A stretch of DNA of 64,000 nt from Burkholderia lata (GTDB lineage: Bacteria; Pseudomonadota; Gammaproteobacteria; Burkholderiales; Burkholderiaceae), in contig NC_007510.1 of NCBI RefSeq assembly GCF_000012945.1, forward strand, positions 1,364,001 through 1,428,000, given 5' to 3'. The position numbers and the translations under genes were made by a program. The notes below the pieces were generated by a model that had not been told where the DNA came from, searched no databases, and saw only the letters and a program-made list of their open reading frames with translations. Shown here piece by piece: positions 38,271 to 47,439 of the stretch (position 1 is the first letter of the stretch; the number at the start of each line of letters is the position of its first letter).

Positions 38271-39300
38271 ATGAAATTGATGCAAACCGCGATTGCCGGC
38301 CTGGCTGGCGCGCTTTTCGCCGTCGCCGCTCACGCTGCCGACATCACGGGCGCAGGCAGCACGTTCGCGATGCCGATCTATACGAAATGGGCTGCTGACT
38401 ACCAGCAGACCGGCGGCGCGAAGGTCAACTACCAAGGTATCGGCTCGTCGGGCGGCCTGAAGCAGATCGTCGCGAAGACGGTCGATTTTGCCGGTTCGGA
38501 CGCTCCGCTGAAGGATGACGAGCTTGCAAAGGAAGGCCTGTTCCAGTTCCCGACGGTGGTCGGCGGCGTGGTGCCGGTCGTCAACGTGCCGGGCGTGAAG
38601 GCCGGTGAACTGACGCTGTCGGGCCCGGTGCTCGGCGACATCTACCTCGGCAAGATCAAGAAGTGGAACGACCCGGCGATCGCCGCGCTGAACCCGAAGG
38701 TCAAGCTGCCGGACACGGACATCGCCGTGGTTCGCCGCGCTGACGGCTCGGGCACGAGCTTCATCTGGACGAACTACCTGTCGAAGGTCAACGACGAGTG
38801 GAAGTCGAAGGTCGGCGAAGGCACGACGGTCAACTGGCCGACGGGCACGGGCGGCAAGGGCAACGACGGCGTCGCAGCCTTCGTGCAGCGCCTGCCGGGC
38901 GCAGTCGGCTACGTCGAATGGGCGTACGCGAAGAAGAACAACATGGTCTACACGGCCCTGAAGAATTCGACGGGCACGGTGGTCGAGCCGAAGACGGAAA
39001 CGTTCAAGGCCGCTGCTGCAGGCGCGAACTGGTCGAAGTCGTTCTACCATGACGAACCAGCCGGGCAAGGAAGCATGGCCGGTCGTCGGCGCGACGTTCG
39101 TGCTGCTGCACGCAAAGCAGGACAAGCCGGAGCAGGGCGCGGAAACGCTGAAGTTCTTCAGCTGGGCGTTCAAGAACGGCGAGAAGGCTGCTGACAGCCT
39201 CGACTACATCTCGCTGCCGCCGGCAGTCGAAGTGGAAATCCGCAAGCAGTGGAAGGCGAAGGTGACGGACGCTTCGGGCAAGTCGGTCGCCGCCGAGTAA
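38271..39300 (+). pseudogene. pstS: Phosphate-binding periplasmic protein PstS, disrupted by frameshift
   Basis: PstS captures phosphate for the PstCAB importer. The frame from 38271 has a signal peptide ([20 protein letters not shown], cleavage after AHA) and normal PstS sequence: [38 protein letters not shown] and [15 protein letters not shown]. At SKSFY (39030-39047) it shifts frame and reads unrelated residues to a stop at 39194. The true C-terminus ([20 protein letters not shown] to KSVAAE) continues in the next frame to 39300. Family sequences read about SFYQILTNQPG; loss of five bases (GATCC) at 39049/39050 would explain it exactly. A sequencing error is possible. Together the two parts are full length (about 342 aa). 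Confidence 0.88.
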
Positions 39301-39394
39301 GTATTGCAGCGGTTCGCTGCCCGGCCGTGCCGGTCGGGCAGTGTGTGCGGTAAAGCCGGGCGTTACGGCGCTCGGCAATCAAAAGCAGGCACCC

Positions 39395-40381
39395 ATGTCT
39401 GATATTTCCTATACGTCCTCACGGTCCGCCGACGTTGCGCAGCAACGCGCGCCGAGCCGCCTCGGGGATGTCGTATTCGGCGGTCTTGCACGGCTTGCCG
39501 CCATCGTGACCCTGCTGCTGCTCGGCGGGATCATCGTTTCCCTGATCATTGCGTCGATGCCGACCATCCAGAAGTTCGGCCTCGGCTTCCTGTGGCAATC
39601 CGAGTGGGATCCCAACTCGGACATCTATGGCGCGCTGGTGCCGATCTACGGCACGATCGTGACGTCGGTCATCGCGCTCGTCATCGCGGTGCCGGTCAGC
39701 TTCGGTATCGCACTGTTCCTCACCGAGCTGTCGCCCGTGTGGCTGCGCCGCCCGCTCGGCATCGCGATCGAGCTGCTCGCCGCGATTCCGTCGATCGTGT
39801 ACGGCATGTGGGGCCTGCTCGTGTTCGCGCCGATCTTCGCGGAATACTTCCAGAAACCGCTCGGCCACCTGTTCAAGGACGTGTGGATTCTCGGCCCGCT
39901 GACCGCCGGCCCGCCGATCGGTATCGGCATCCTCGCAGCCGGCGTGATCCTCGCGATCATGATCATCCCGTACATCGCGTCGGTGATGCGTGACGTGTTC
40001 GAAGTCACGCCCGTGCTGCTGAAGGAATCGGCATACGGGATCGGCTGCACGACCTGGGAAGTGATGTGGAAAGTCGTGCTGCCCTATACGAAGACCGGTG
40101 TGATCGGCGGCGTGATGCTCGGCCTCGGCCGCGCGCTCGGCGAGACGATGGCCGTGACCTTCGTGATCGGCAACACGAACCTGCTCGACAGCATTTCTCT
40201 GTTCGCACCGGGCAACAGCATCACGTCGGCGCTCGCGAACGAATTCGCTGAAGCGCAACCGGGCCTGCATACGTCCGCGCTGATGGAACTGGGCCTGATC
40301 CTGTTCGTGATCACGTTCATCGTGCTGTCCATCTCCAAACTGCTGCTGCTTCGTCTCGAGAAGGGAGAGGGCAAGAAATGA
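39395..40381 (+). CDS. pstC: Phosphate ABC transporter permease PstC
   Basis: A 328-aa inner-membrane permease with six or more helices, forming the phosphate channel with PstA. Marks are [20 protein letters not shown], then [21 protein letters not shown]. The EAA loop is around [21 protein letters not shown] (about residues 218-238), which contacts PstB. ATG 39395 (MSDISYTSS) follows the family; an in-frame upstream ATG lies in the gap after pstS. Its stop overlaps the start of pstA. Confidence 0.95.
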   Translation: MSDISYTSSRSADVAQQRAPSRLGDVVFGGLARLAAIVTLLLLGGIIVSLIIASMPTIQKFGLGFLWQSEWDPNSDIYGALVPIYGTIVTSVIALVIAVPVSFGIALFLTELSPVWLRRPLGIAIELLAAIPSIVYGMWGLLVFAPIFAEYFQKPLGHLFKDVWILGPLTAGPPIGIGILAAGVILAIMIIPYIASVMRDVFEVTPVLLKESAYGIGCTTWEVMWKVVLPYTKTGVIGGVMLGLGRALGETMAVTFVIGNTNLLDSISLFAPGNSITSALANEFAEAQPGLHTSALMELGLILFVITFIVLSISKLLLLRLEKGEGKK

Positions 40382-41271
40382 GCGAGCCCATCATGAATTT
40401 CCCGGGTCCGGACGGCGCCGTGCTCGACGCGATGCGCAATCGCCTGCAGCGCAAGCGCAAGGCCATCAACGCGATCGCGCTGGCTGCGTCACTCGGCGCG
40501 ATGGCCTTCGGCCTGCTGTGGCTCGTGTGGATTCTCTACACGACGGTGCATCTCGGCATCAGCGGCCTGTCGCTGCAACTGTTCACGGAATCGACGCCGG
40601 CACCGAACACGGAGGGCGGCGGTCTCGCGAACGCGATCGTCGGCAGCCTGCTGCTGTGCGGCTTCGGCACGCTGGTCGGCACGCCGATCGGCATCCTCGC
40701 GGGCGTCTATCTCGCCGAATACGGCCAGAAGAACCTGCTGGCGAGCACGATCCGTTTCATCAACGACATCCTGCTGTCCGCGCCGTCGATCGTCATCGGC
40801 CTGTTCGTGTATGCGATCGTCGTCGCGAAGTCGGGGCGCTTCTCGGGCTGGGCCGGCGTGATTGCGCTCGCCCTGCTGCAGATTCCGATCGTGATCCGCA
40901 CGACCGAGAACATGCTGAAGCTCGTGCCGAACGCGCTGCGTGAAGCGGCCTTCGCGCTCGGTACGCCGAAGTGGCGCATGGTGCTGAAGATCACGCTGCG
41001 CGCATCGGTCGGCGGGATCGTGACGGGCGTGCTGCTTGCCATCGCGCGAATCGCCGGCGAAACGGCGCCGCTGCTGTTCACCGCGCTGTCGAACCAGTTC
41101 TTCTCGTGGGACATGAGCCAGCCGATGGCGAACCTGCCGGTCACGATCTACAAGTTCGCGATGAGCCCGTTCGCGGAATGGCAGTCGCTGGCGTGGGCGG
41201 GCGTGTTTCTGATTACGCTCGGGGTGCTCGGACTCAACATCCTGGCGCGCTCGATCTTCTCGAAAAAGTAA
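40378..41271 (+). CDS. pstA: Phosphate ABC transporter permease PstA
   Basis: A 297-aa permease pairing with PstC. Helices start at about residue 30. [21 protein letters not shown] is the characteristic PstA region, [15 protein letters not shown] follows, and the EAA loop is [21 protein letters not shown] (about residues 182-202). ATGA overlap with pstC indicates coupled translation. pstB starts 15 bases after the stop. Confidence 0.95.
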   Translation: MSEPIMNFPGPDGAVLDAMRNRLQRKRKAINAIALAASLGAMAFGLLWLVWILYTTVHLGISGLSLQLFTESTPAPNTEGGGLANAIVGSLLLCGFGTLVGTPIGILAGVYLAEYGQKNLLASTIRFINDILLSAPSIVIGLFVYAIVVAKSGRFSGWAGVIALALLQIPIVIRTTENMLKLVPNALREAAFALGTPKWRMVLKITLRASVGGIVTGVLLAIARIAGETAPLLFTALSNQFFSWDMSQPMANLPVTIYKFAMSPFAEWQSLAWAGVFLITLGVLGLNILARSIFSKK

Positions 41272-41286
41272 CGGCGGAGCAATCCG

Positions 41287-42135
41287 ATGAATATGGCAGA
41301 AAGCCACCTGAATCCTGTCGAGCGCACTGCAGCGCCGGCCGGCACGCAAGAAGCGGCGCACGGCCGTCCGCTCGAGCCGCTGAACGCGAAGATCGAGGTC
41401 AACAACCTCAACTTCTTCTACAACAAGTTCCACGCGCTGAAGAACATCAACCTGAGCATTCCCGAAGGGAAGGTGACGGCGTTCATCGGCCCGTCGGGCT
41501 GCGGCAAGTCGACGCTGCTGCGCACGTTCAACAAGATGTTCGCACTCTATCCGGAGCAGCGCGCCGAAGGTGAAATCATGATGGACGGCGAGAACCTGCT
41601 GACGACGAAGCGCGACATCTCGCTGCTGCGCGCGCGTATCGGCATGGTGTTCCAGAAGCCGACCCCGTTCCCGATGTCGATCTACGACAACATCGCGTTC
41701 GGCGTGAAGATGTTCGAAAAGCTCACGCGCTCGGAAATGGACGACCGCGTCGAGTGGGCGCTCACGAAGGCCGCGCTGTGGAACGAAGTGAAGGACAAGC
41801 TGAACCAGAGCGGCTACGGCCTCTCGGGCGGCCAGCAGCAGCGTCTGTGCATCGCGCGCGGCATCGCGATCCGTCCGGAAGTGCTGCTGCTCGACGAGCC
41901 GTGCTCGGCGCTCGACCCGATCTCGACGGGCCGCATCGAAGAGCTGATCGCGGAGCTGAAGAGCGACTACACGGTCGTGATCGTCACGCACAACATGCAG
42001 CAGGCCGCACGCTGCTCGGATTTCACGGCCTACATGTACCTGGGCGAGTTGATCGAATTCGGCGAGACCGAAAAGATCTTCATCAAGCCGGTGCGCAAGG
42101 AAACGGAAGACTACATCACCGGCCGCTTCGGCTGA
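41287..42135 (+). CDS. pstB: Phosphate ABC transporter ATP-binding protein PstB
   Basis: A 282-aa ATPase. Walker A GPSGCGKS is at residues 68-75, Q-loop around [14 protein letters not shown] (about residue 122), ABC signature LSGGQQQR at about residues 179-186 and Walker [13 protein letters not shown] at about residues 200-211. It carries a 35-residue N-terminal extension relative to E. coli PstB. The ATG at 41287 has GGAG 8 bases upstream; an ATG two codons later is equally possible. With PstC, PstA and (if functional) PstS it imports phosphate and signals to PhoR through PhoU. Confidence 0.96.
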
Positions 42136-42153
42136 TGACGGAGAACAACAGCC

Positions 42154-42858
42154 ATGTCGGATAAACATCTGTCGAGCCAGTTCGACGCGGACCTGAATGC
42201 CGTGTCGTCGAAAGTGCTGGAAATGGGCGGGCTCGTCGAGTCGCAGATCGTCGGCGCGATGCACGCGCTGAACGACTTCGATCGCGATGCAGCCGAGAAG
42301 GTGATCGCAAACGAAGAAGTCCTGAACACGATGGAAGTCGACATCGACCAGGAGTGCGGCAACATCATCGCGCGGAGGCAGCCTGCTGCGCGTGACCTGC
42401 GCCTTTTGATGTCGATTTCGAAAACGATTACGAACCTCGAGCGCGCAGGCGACGAGGCCGAGAAGATCGCGAAGCGTGTACGCCGCCTGGTCGACGAGCC
42501 GGCCGCGCGCACGGTCAACATCGCCGAGATCAAGGTGTCGGGCGAGATGGCCGTGACGATCCTGCGCCGCGCGCTCGACGCGTTCGCGCGTCTCGATACG
42601 GTGGCCGCCGCACAGATCGTCAAGGACGACAAGGAAATCGACCTGGAATTCCGCGCGTTCGTGCGCAAGCTCGTGTCGTACATGCAGGAAGATCCGCGCA
42701 CGATCTCGGTCGGCCTGGAATACCTGTTCATCGCGAAGGCGATCGAGCGGATCGGCGATCACGCGAAGAACATCGCCGAATTCATCATCTACATCGTGAA
42801 GGGCACCGACGTGCGGCACCAGCCGCGCGACACGCTCGATCGCGAAGCCAACAGTTAA
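42154..42858 (+). CDS. phoU: Phosphate signalling regulator PhoU
   Basis: A 234-aa all-helical protein of two tandem three-helix repeats (about residues 10-110 and 115-220). It has the family metal-cluster acidic runs DRDAAEKVIANEEVLNTMEVDIDQ and RRPAARDLRLLMSISKTITNLER-like positions, matched again by EYLFIAKAIERIGDHAKNIAEF. PhoU keeps PhoR in its phosphatase state when phosphate is ample. It lies between pstB and phoB with short gaps. The repeat signature ERxGD-x-A is seen twice (NLERAGDEAEKIA, AIERIGDHAKNIAEF). Confidence 0.96.
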   Translation: MSDKHLSSQFDADLNAVSSKVLEMGGLVESQIVGAMHALNDFDRDAAEKVIANEEVLNTMEVDIDQECGNIIARRQPAARDLRLLMSISKTITNLERAGDEAEKIAKRVRRLVDEPAARTVNIAEIKVSGEMAVTILRRALDAFARLDTVAAAQIVKDDKEIDLEFRAFVRKLVSYMQEDPRTISVGLEYLFIAKAIERIGDHAKNIAEFIIYIVKGTDVRHQPRDTLDREANS

Positions 42859-42889
42859 TCGACTCCGTACAGGAAGAATAGAGGTGCCG

Positions 42890-43591
42890 ATGCCCAGCAA
42901 CATTCTCGTCGTTGAAGATGAGCCCGCGATTTCCGAACTGATCTCGGTGAATCTCCAGCACGCCGGTCACTGCCCGATCCGCGCGTACAACGCCGAACAG
43001 GCTCAAAACCTGATCAGCGACGTGCTGCCCGATCTCGTGCTGCTCGACTGGATGCTGCCGGGCAAGTCCGGTATCGCGTTCGCGCGCGACCTGCGCAACA
43101 ACGAACGGACCAAGCACATCCCGATCATCATGCTGACTGCCCGCGGCGACGAGCAGGACAAGGTGCTCGGCCTCGAAATCGGCGCGGACGACTACGTGAC
43201 GAAGCCGTTTTCGCCGAAGGAGCTGATGGCGCGGATCAAGGCCGTGCTGCGCCGCCGCGCGCCGCAGCTGACCGAGGACGTCGTGGCGATCAACGGGCTG
43301 CGCCTCGACCCGGCCACGCATCGCGTCGCCGCGCATGCGGAAGGCAGCGAGATCAAGCTCGATCTCGGCCCGACCGAGTTCCGCCTGCTGCATTTCTTCA
43401 TGACGCATCCGGAGCGCGTGCACAGCCGCACGCAACTGCTCGACCAGGTGTGGGGCGACCATGTATTCGTCGAGGAGCGCACCGTCGACGTGCACATCAA
43501 ACGATTGCGCGCGGCCTTGAAACCGGCCGGCTGCGATGCGATGATCGAGACCGTGCGCGGCAGCGGCTACCGGCTCGCCAAGCACGCGTAA
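42890..43591 (+). CDS. phoB: Phosphate response regulator PhoB
   Basis: A 233-aa response regulator. The receiver domain (residues 1-120) has acidic pocket EDE at 9-11, phosphorylated Asp53 in LVLLDWMLPGKSG and the Lys of TKPFSPKEL (about residue 105). The C-terminal OmpR/PhoB winged helix (about residues 130-230) has EFRLLHFFMTHPERVHSRTQLLDQVWG and RTVDVHIKRLRAAL. GAGG just before ATG 42890 is used; a GTG two codons earlier is possible. It binds the Pho boxes upstream of pstS. Confidence 0.96.
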   Translation: MPSNILVVEDEPAISELISVNLQHAGHCPIRAYNAEQAQNLISDVLPDLVLLDWMLPGKSGIAFARDLRNNERTKHIPIIMLTARGDEQDKVLGLEIGADDYVTKPFSPKELMARIKAVLRRRAPQLTEDVVAINGLRLDPATHRVAAHAEGSEIKLDLGPTEFRLLHFFMTHPERVHSRTQLLDQVWGDHVFVEERTVDVHIKRLRAALKPAGCDAMIETVRGSGYRLAKHA

Positions 43592-43648
43592 CGTATCCAC
43601 GCATGCCGTGTGCCACGGCATGCCGTTCATTCTTTCGGGCGCTGAATC

Positions 43649-44968
43649 ATGAACATCATCTGGGCGCGCTTTCTGGTGTCGCTCGTGCTGCTCGTGCTGA
43701 TCGGCGTATTGGTCGGCGTCTTCGCCGGCCCGACCGCGGGCCTCGTGTTCGTGGTCGTGATGCTGGTCGCGCAGGGCTTTTTCAGCACCTTTCATACGCA
43801 GCGTCTGTGGCGCCTGCTCGATGCACCGGTCTATGGCGAGGTGCCGAGCGCGCCGGGCATCTGGGGTGAAATCTACTATCGTCTGCACAAGCTCGCGAAG
43901 CAGTGGCATGCGCAGGTGCGTCAGGTCGAGCAGCAGCATTCGCGCTTCATCCAGGCGATCCAGGCATCGCCGAACGGCGTCGCGATGCTCGACGACCATG
44001 ACCAGATCGAGTGGTGCAATTCGATCGCCGAGGTGCATTTCGGCCTCGACGCGAAGCGCGACCTGCGCCAGCACATCACCAACCTGGTGCGCCATCCCGA
44101 GTTCGTCCGCTATCTGAACGCGCAGCATTACGACGAGACGCTCGTGATGCGCGGCATGGGCGACTCGCGGCAGAACGTGCTGGAAGTGCAGGTGTTTCCG
44201 TACGGCGAGAATCGCAAGCTGCTGCTCACGCAGGACATCACCGAGCTCGAGCGGACCGACGCGATGCGGCGCGACTTCGTCGCGAACGTGTCGCACGAAT
44301 TGAAGACGCCGCTCACCGTGCTGTCGGGGTTCCTCGAGACGATGCGCGAGCTGCCGCTGAACGAGGAAGACCGTGCGCGCTATCTCGACATGATGGAGCA
44401 GCAGGCCTCGCGGATGCGGCACATCGTGACCGACCTGCTGGTGCTCGCGAAGCTCGAGGGCGAGAGCAAGCCGCCGCTCGATCGCGCGATCGACATGCGT
44501 GCCGTGTTCGACCATCTGAAGGAGGACGCGCAGACACTGTCGAACGGGCATCACGACATCGCGTTCACGATCGACGAGACGCTTGGCGTCACCGGCGCGC
44601 AGACGGAGCTGTTCAGCGCATTCGCGAATCTCGTTACCAACGCGATCCGCTATACGCCGGAAGGCGGCAAGATCGTCGTGACGTGGCGGCGCGAAGGTGC
44701 GCAGGGCGTGTTTTCCGTCACGGACAGCGGCTTCGGGATTCCGGCCGCCGACCTGCCGCGGCTCACTGAACGCTTCTACCGCGTCGATCGCAGCCGTTCG
44801 CGCGACACGGGCGGCACGGGGCTCGGCCTTGCGATCGTCAAGCACGTGCTGCAGCGTCATGACGCGCACCTGTACGTGCAAAGCGAGGAAGGGCGCGGCA
44901 GCACGTTCACCGCGCGGTTCCCGGGCTCGCGCATCATCGCGATCCGGCCGGCCGCATACGAGGCATGA
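43649..44968 (+). CDS. phoR: Phosphate sensor histidine kinase PhoR
   Basis: A 439-aa kinase with two N-terminal membrane segments (about residues 8-27 and 31-48), no large periplasmic domain, and a PAS domain (about residues 95-200) with FIQAIQASPNGVAMLDDHDQ. The DHp motif FVANVSHELKTPL gives phospho-acceptor His216. The ATP domain has N box NLVTNAIRYTP, G1 DSGFGIPAADLPRLTERFYRVD and G2 GTGLGLAIVKHV. It works with PhoB, PhoU and Pst in sensing phosphate supply. A terminator follows the stop. Confidence 0.96.
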   Translation: MNIIWARFLVSLVLLVLIGVLVGVFAGPTAGLVFVVVMLVAQGFFSTFHTQRLWRLLDAPVYGEVPSAPGIWGEIYYRLHKLAKQWHAQVRQVEQQHSRFIQAIQASPNGVAMLDDHDQIEWCNSIAEVHFGLDAKRDLRQHITNLVRHPEFVRYLNAQHYDETLVMRGMGDSRQNVLEVQVFPYGENRKLLLTQDITELERTDAMRRDFVANVSHELKTPLTVLSGFLETMRELPLNEEDRARYLDMMEQQASRMRHIVTDLLVLAKLEGESKPPLDRAIDMRAVFDHLKEDAQTLSNGHHDIAFTIDETLGVTGAQTELFSAFANLVTNAIRYTPEGGKIVVTWRREGAQGVFSVTDSGFGIPAADLPRLTERFYRVDRSRSRDTGGTGLGLAIVKHVLQRHDAHLYVQSEEGRGSTFTARFPGSRIIAIRPAAYEA

Positions 44969-45024
44969 TCGCGTAACGGCATCCGTCGCTCGTTCGGCGA
45001 GCGGCGGCATGCTGGATCCGCAAT

Positions 45025-45057
45025 AAAAAAGCGCAGCCCGCGGGCTGCGCTTTTTTT
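45025..45057. terminator. Bidirectional terminator between phoR and ppk1
   Basis: A perfect palindrome GCGCAGCCCGCGGGCTGCGC at 45031-45050, with A6 before and T7 after. It serves convergent phoR and ppk1. Confidence 0.92.
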
Positions 45058-45096
45058 GTGAGCGACGCGGCGCGCGACTCGCGCCGCGCTACCGGT

Positions 45097-47160
45097 TCAA
45101 GAACAGAACTTCGCGAGCAACCCGAGTTGCGCGTTGCGGATCGTCTTGCCCGCGCGACGGCGACGGTAGTGGCCGTCGCTGTGCATCTGCCATGCCGACT
45201 GGTTGTCGCCGAGGCACACCGACAGGCCTTCGGCGATCACGCGCCGCTTGAGCTTGCGATCGCGGATCGGGAACGCGACTTCGACGCGGCGGAACAGGTT
45301 GCGGTCCATCCAGTCGGCGCTCGACAGATAGACGTCCTCGGCACCGTTCGCGTGGAAATAGTAGATCCGGTGGTGCTCGAGGAAGCGGCCGACGATCGAG
45401 CGCACGGTGATGTTTTCCGACAGCCCCGGCACGCCGGGCTTCAGCGCGCAGACACCGCGCACGATCAGGTCGACCTTGACGCCGGCCTGCGACGCTTCAT
45501 ACAGCGCGGCGATCACCGTCGGCTCCAGCAGTGCGTTCATCTTCGCGACGACGCGTGCGCGCTTGCCGGCGCGCGCATTGTCGATCTCGACGCGGATCGC
45601 GTCGATGATGCGCGGATGCAGCGTGAACGGCGACTGCCACAGCTCGTGCAGCGTGAGCTCGCCGCCGATGCCCGTCAGTTGCTGGAACACGTGATGGACG
45701 TCCTCGCAGATCTTCTGGTCGGCCGTCATCAGCCCGAAGTCGGTGTAGAGGCGTGCCGTACGCGGGTGGTAGTTGCCGGTGCCGAGGTGCACATAGCGGC
45801 GCAGCGATGCCTTGCCGGCCTGCACGACGCGCCGCACGATCAGCATCATCTTCGCGTGGCACTTGTGGCCGACCACGCCGTACACGACATGCGCGCCGAC
45901 GGCTTCGAGCTGCGACGCCCAGTTGATGTTGGTTTCCTCGTCGAAGCGCGCGAGCAGTTCGACGACGACCGTCACTTCCTTGCCGTTGCGCGCGGCTTCC
46001 ATCAGCGCGTCCATCAGCGGCGAATCGGTGCCGGTGCGGTAGATCGTCTGCTTGATCGCAACGACGCTCGGATCCCGCGCGGCCTGCTGCAGCAGTTCGA
46101 GCACCGGCTGGAAGCTCTCGTACGGGTGGTGCAGCAGGATGTCGCCGTTGTCGATCGCGTCGAACATCGTCGGCGCGTTCGTGATCGCGGACGGGGTCGA
46201 CGCGGTGAACGGCGTGAACTTCAGGTCGGGGCGATCGACGAGATCGGGGATCTGCATCAGCCGCACGAGGTTCACCGATCCGGCCACGCGATAGCAGTCC
46301 TTCTCGCCGAGTTCGCTTTCCACGAGCAGGCGTCGCACGATGTGCGGCGGCGTGTCGGCCGACACCTCGAGGCGCACCGCGTTGCCAAGGTGGCGCGCGG
46401 GCAGTTCGCCCTGCAGTGCGACGCGCAGGTTCGTGATTTCGTCTTCGTCGACGAACAGCTCGCTGTTGCGCGTGATGCGGAACTGGTTGCAACTCTTCAC
46501 GGTCAGTTGCGGGAAGAGCTCGCCGACGAAGTACTGCATGAACGAGCTCAGCAGCACGAAGCCGTGCTCGAAGCCCGACAGCGCGTGCGGCATGCGCACG
46601 ACGCGCGGCAGCGCGCGCGGCGCCTGCACGATGCCCATCACGGCCTGGCGGCCGAATGCGTCGCGGCCTTCGAGCTCGACGACGAAGTTCAGACTCTTGT
46701 TCAGCACGCGCGGGAACGGGTGAGCGGGATCGAGGCCGATCGGCGTCAGCACGGGCAGCAGCTCGTCGAGGAAGTAGCGCCGCGCCCATTCGAGCTGCTC
46801 GTCGTTCCACGTGTCGCTCGCATGGAAGTAGATGCCTTCCTGTTCGAGCGCGGGCAGCACGGTTTCGTGCAGCATCGTGTACTGTCGATGGACGAGCCGT
46901 TGCGCGCGTTCGACGACGAGATCGTAAGCGTGTTGTAACGACATGCCGTCGGGCGTCAGTGCGCCGGGGTTGTCGCGGATCTGCTCCTGCAGCCCGGCCA
47001 TCCGGACTTCGAAAAATTCGTCGAGGTTGCTGCTGGTGATGCAGATGAAGCGGAGGCGCTCGAGCAACGGGACTTGCGGATCGGCTGCCTGGGCCAGCAC
47101 GCGCTCGTTGAAACCGAGGATGCCGAGTTCACGATTGAGAAGCGGATAACGGACGGACAT
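45097..47160 (-). CDS. ppk1: Polyphosphate kinase 1
   Basis: A 687-aa enzyme that makes inorganic polyphosphate from ATP. The N domain starts MSVRYPLLNRELGILGFNERVL. The active site region has HKCHAKMMLIVRR (autophosphorylated His) and RRYVHLGTGNYHPRTARLYTDFG (second His), then SADWMDRNLFRRVEVAFP. Its length matches the family. The start at 47160 is set by homology; the open frame runs far upstream into the ppx region but has no family match there. No strong ribosome-binding site is seen. A candidate Pho box lies 53-81 bases upstream. Convergent with phoR, divergent from ppx. Confidence 0.95.
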   Translation of the reverse strand: MSVRYPLLNRELGILGFNERVLAQAADPQVPLLERLRFICITSSNLDEFFEVRMAGLQEQIRDNPGALTPDGMSLQHAYDLVVERAQRLVHRQYTMLHETVLPALEQEGIYFHASDTWNDEQLEWARRYFLDELLPVLTPIGLDPAHPFPRVLNKSLNFVVELEGRDAFGRQAVMGIVQAPRALPRVVRMPHALSGFEHGFVLLSSFMQYFVGELFPQLTVKSCNQFRITRNSELFVDEDEITNLRVALQGELPARHLGNAVRLEVSADTPPHIVRRLLVESELGEKDCYRVAGSVNLVRLMQIPDLVDRPDLKFTPFTASTPSAITNAPTMFDAIDNGDILLHHPYESFQPVLELLQQAARDPSVVAIKQTIYRTGTDSPLMDALMEAARNGKEVTVVVELLARFDEETNINWASQLEAVGAHVVYGVVGHKCHAKMMLIVRRVVQAGKASLRRYVHLGTGNYHPRTARLYTDFGLMTADQKICEDVHHVFQQLTGIGGELTLHELWQSPFTLHPRIIDAIRVEIDNARAGKRARVVAKMNALLEPTVIAALYEASQAGVKVDLIVRGVCALKPGVPGLSENITVRSIVGRFLEHHRIYYFHANGAEDVYLSSADWMDRNLFRRVEVAFPIRDRKLKRRVIAEGLSVCLGDNQSAWQMHSDGHYRRRRAGKTIRNAQLGLLAKFCS

Positions 47161-47212
47161 CGGCAGAGTAGGGGGTGATTCGGGCGATGATTCGAAAGGA
47201 CGCTCGGAAACT

Positions 47213-47241
47213 CTCACGGTACGATGACGTGCTGATGACAA
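47213..47241 (-). promoter_or_regulatory. Candidate Pho box upstream of ppk1
   Basis: On the minus strand TTGTCAT (47241-47235), ACGTCAT (47230-47224) and CCGTGAG (47219-47213) are spaced exactly 11 bases apart, as in PhoB half-sites. The first two fit well, the third poorly. It lies in the ppk1-ppx gap and points toward ppk1. PhoB control of ppk is known in other bacteria; no clear -10 at ideal distance was found here. Confidence 0.5.
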
Positions 47242-47439
47242 TGATGTATTTATATCGGGAAATTCTACGCTGTAACCGTTTCGTCTCATAAATGTTTCGA
47301 CGATATGCAAACGAGCGGTGTGCATGCCCGTGAAGCGTGGCAATGGCAAGCGTTCCACGCTTAAAATGTCGCCTTTGATTGATCGCCCAGGGTTGCCGCA
47401 TAGGCTGCCGTGGGAGAACGCGCACGGAGCCCCCTTCTG

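Noticed and set aside
39049..39300. Separate gene for the C-terminal part of PstS starting at the ATG formed at the frameshift
   Set aside because: The ATG arises from the junction CCATGACG, has no ribosome-binding site, and the peptide would be the C-terminal third of PstS without a signal peptide.
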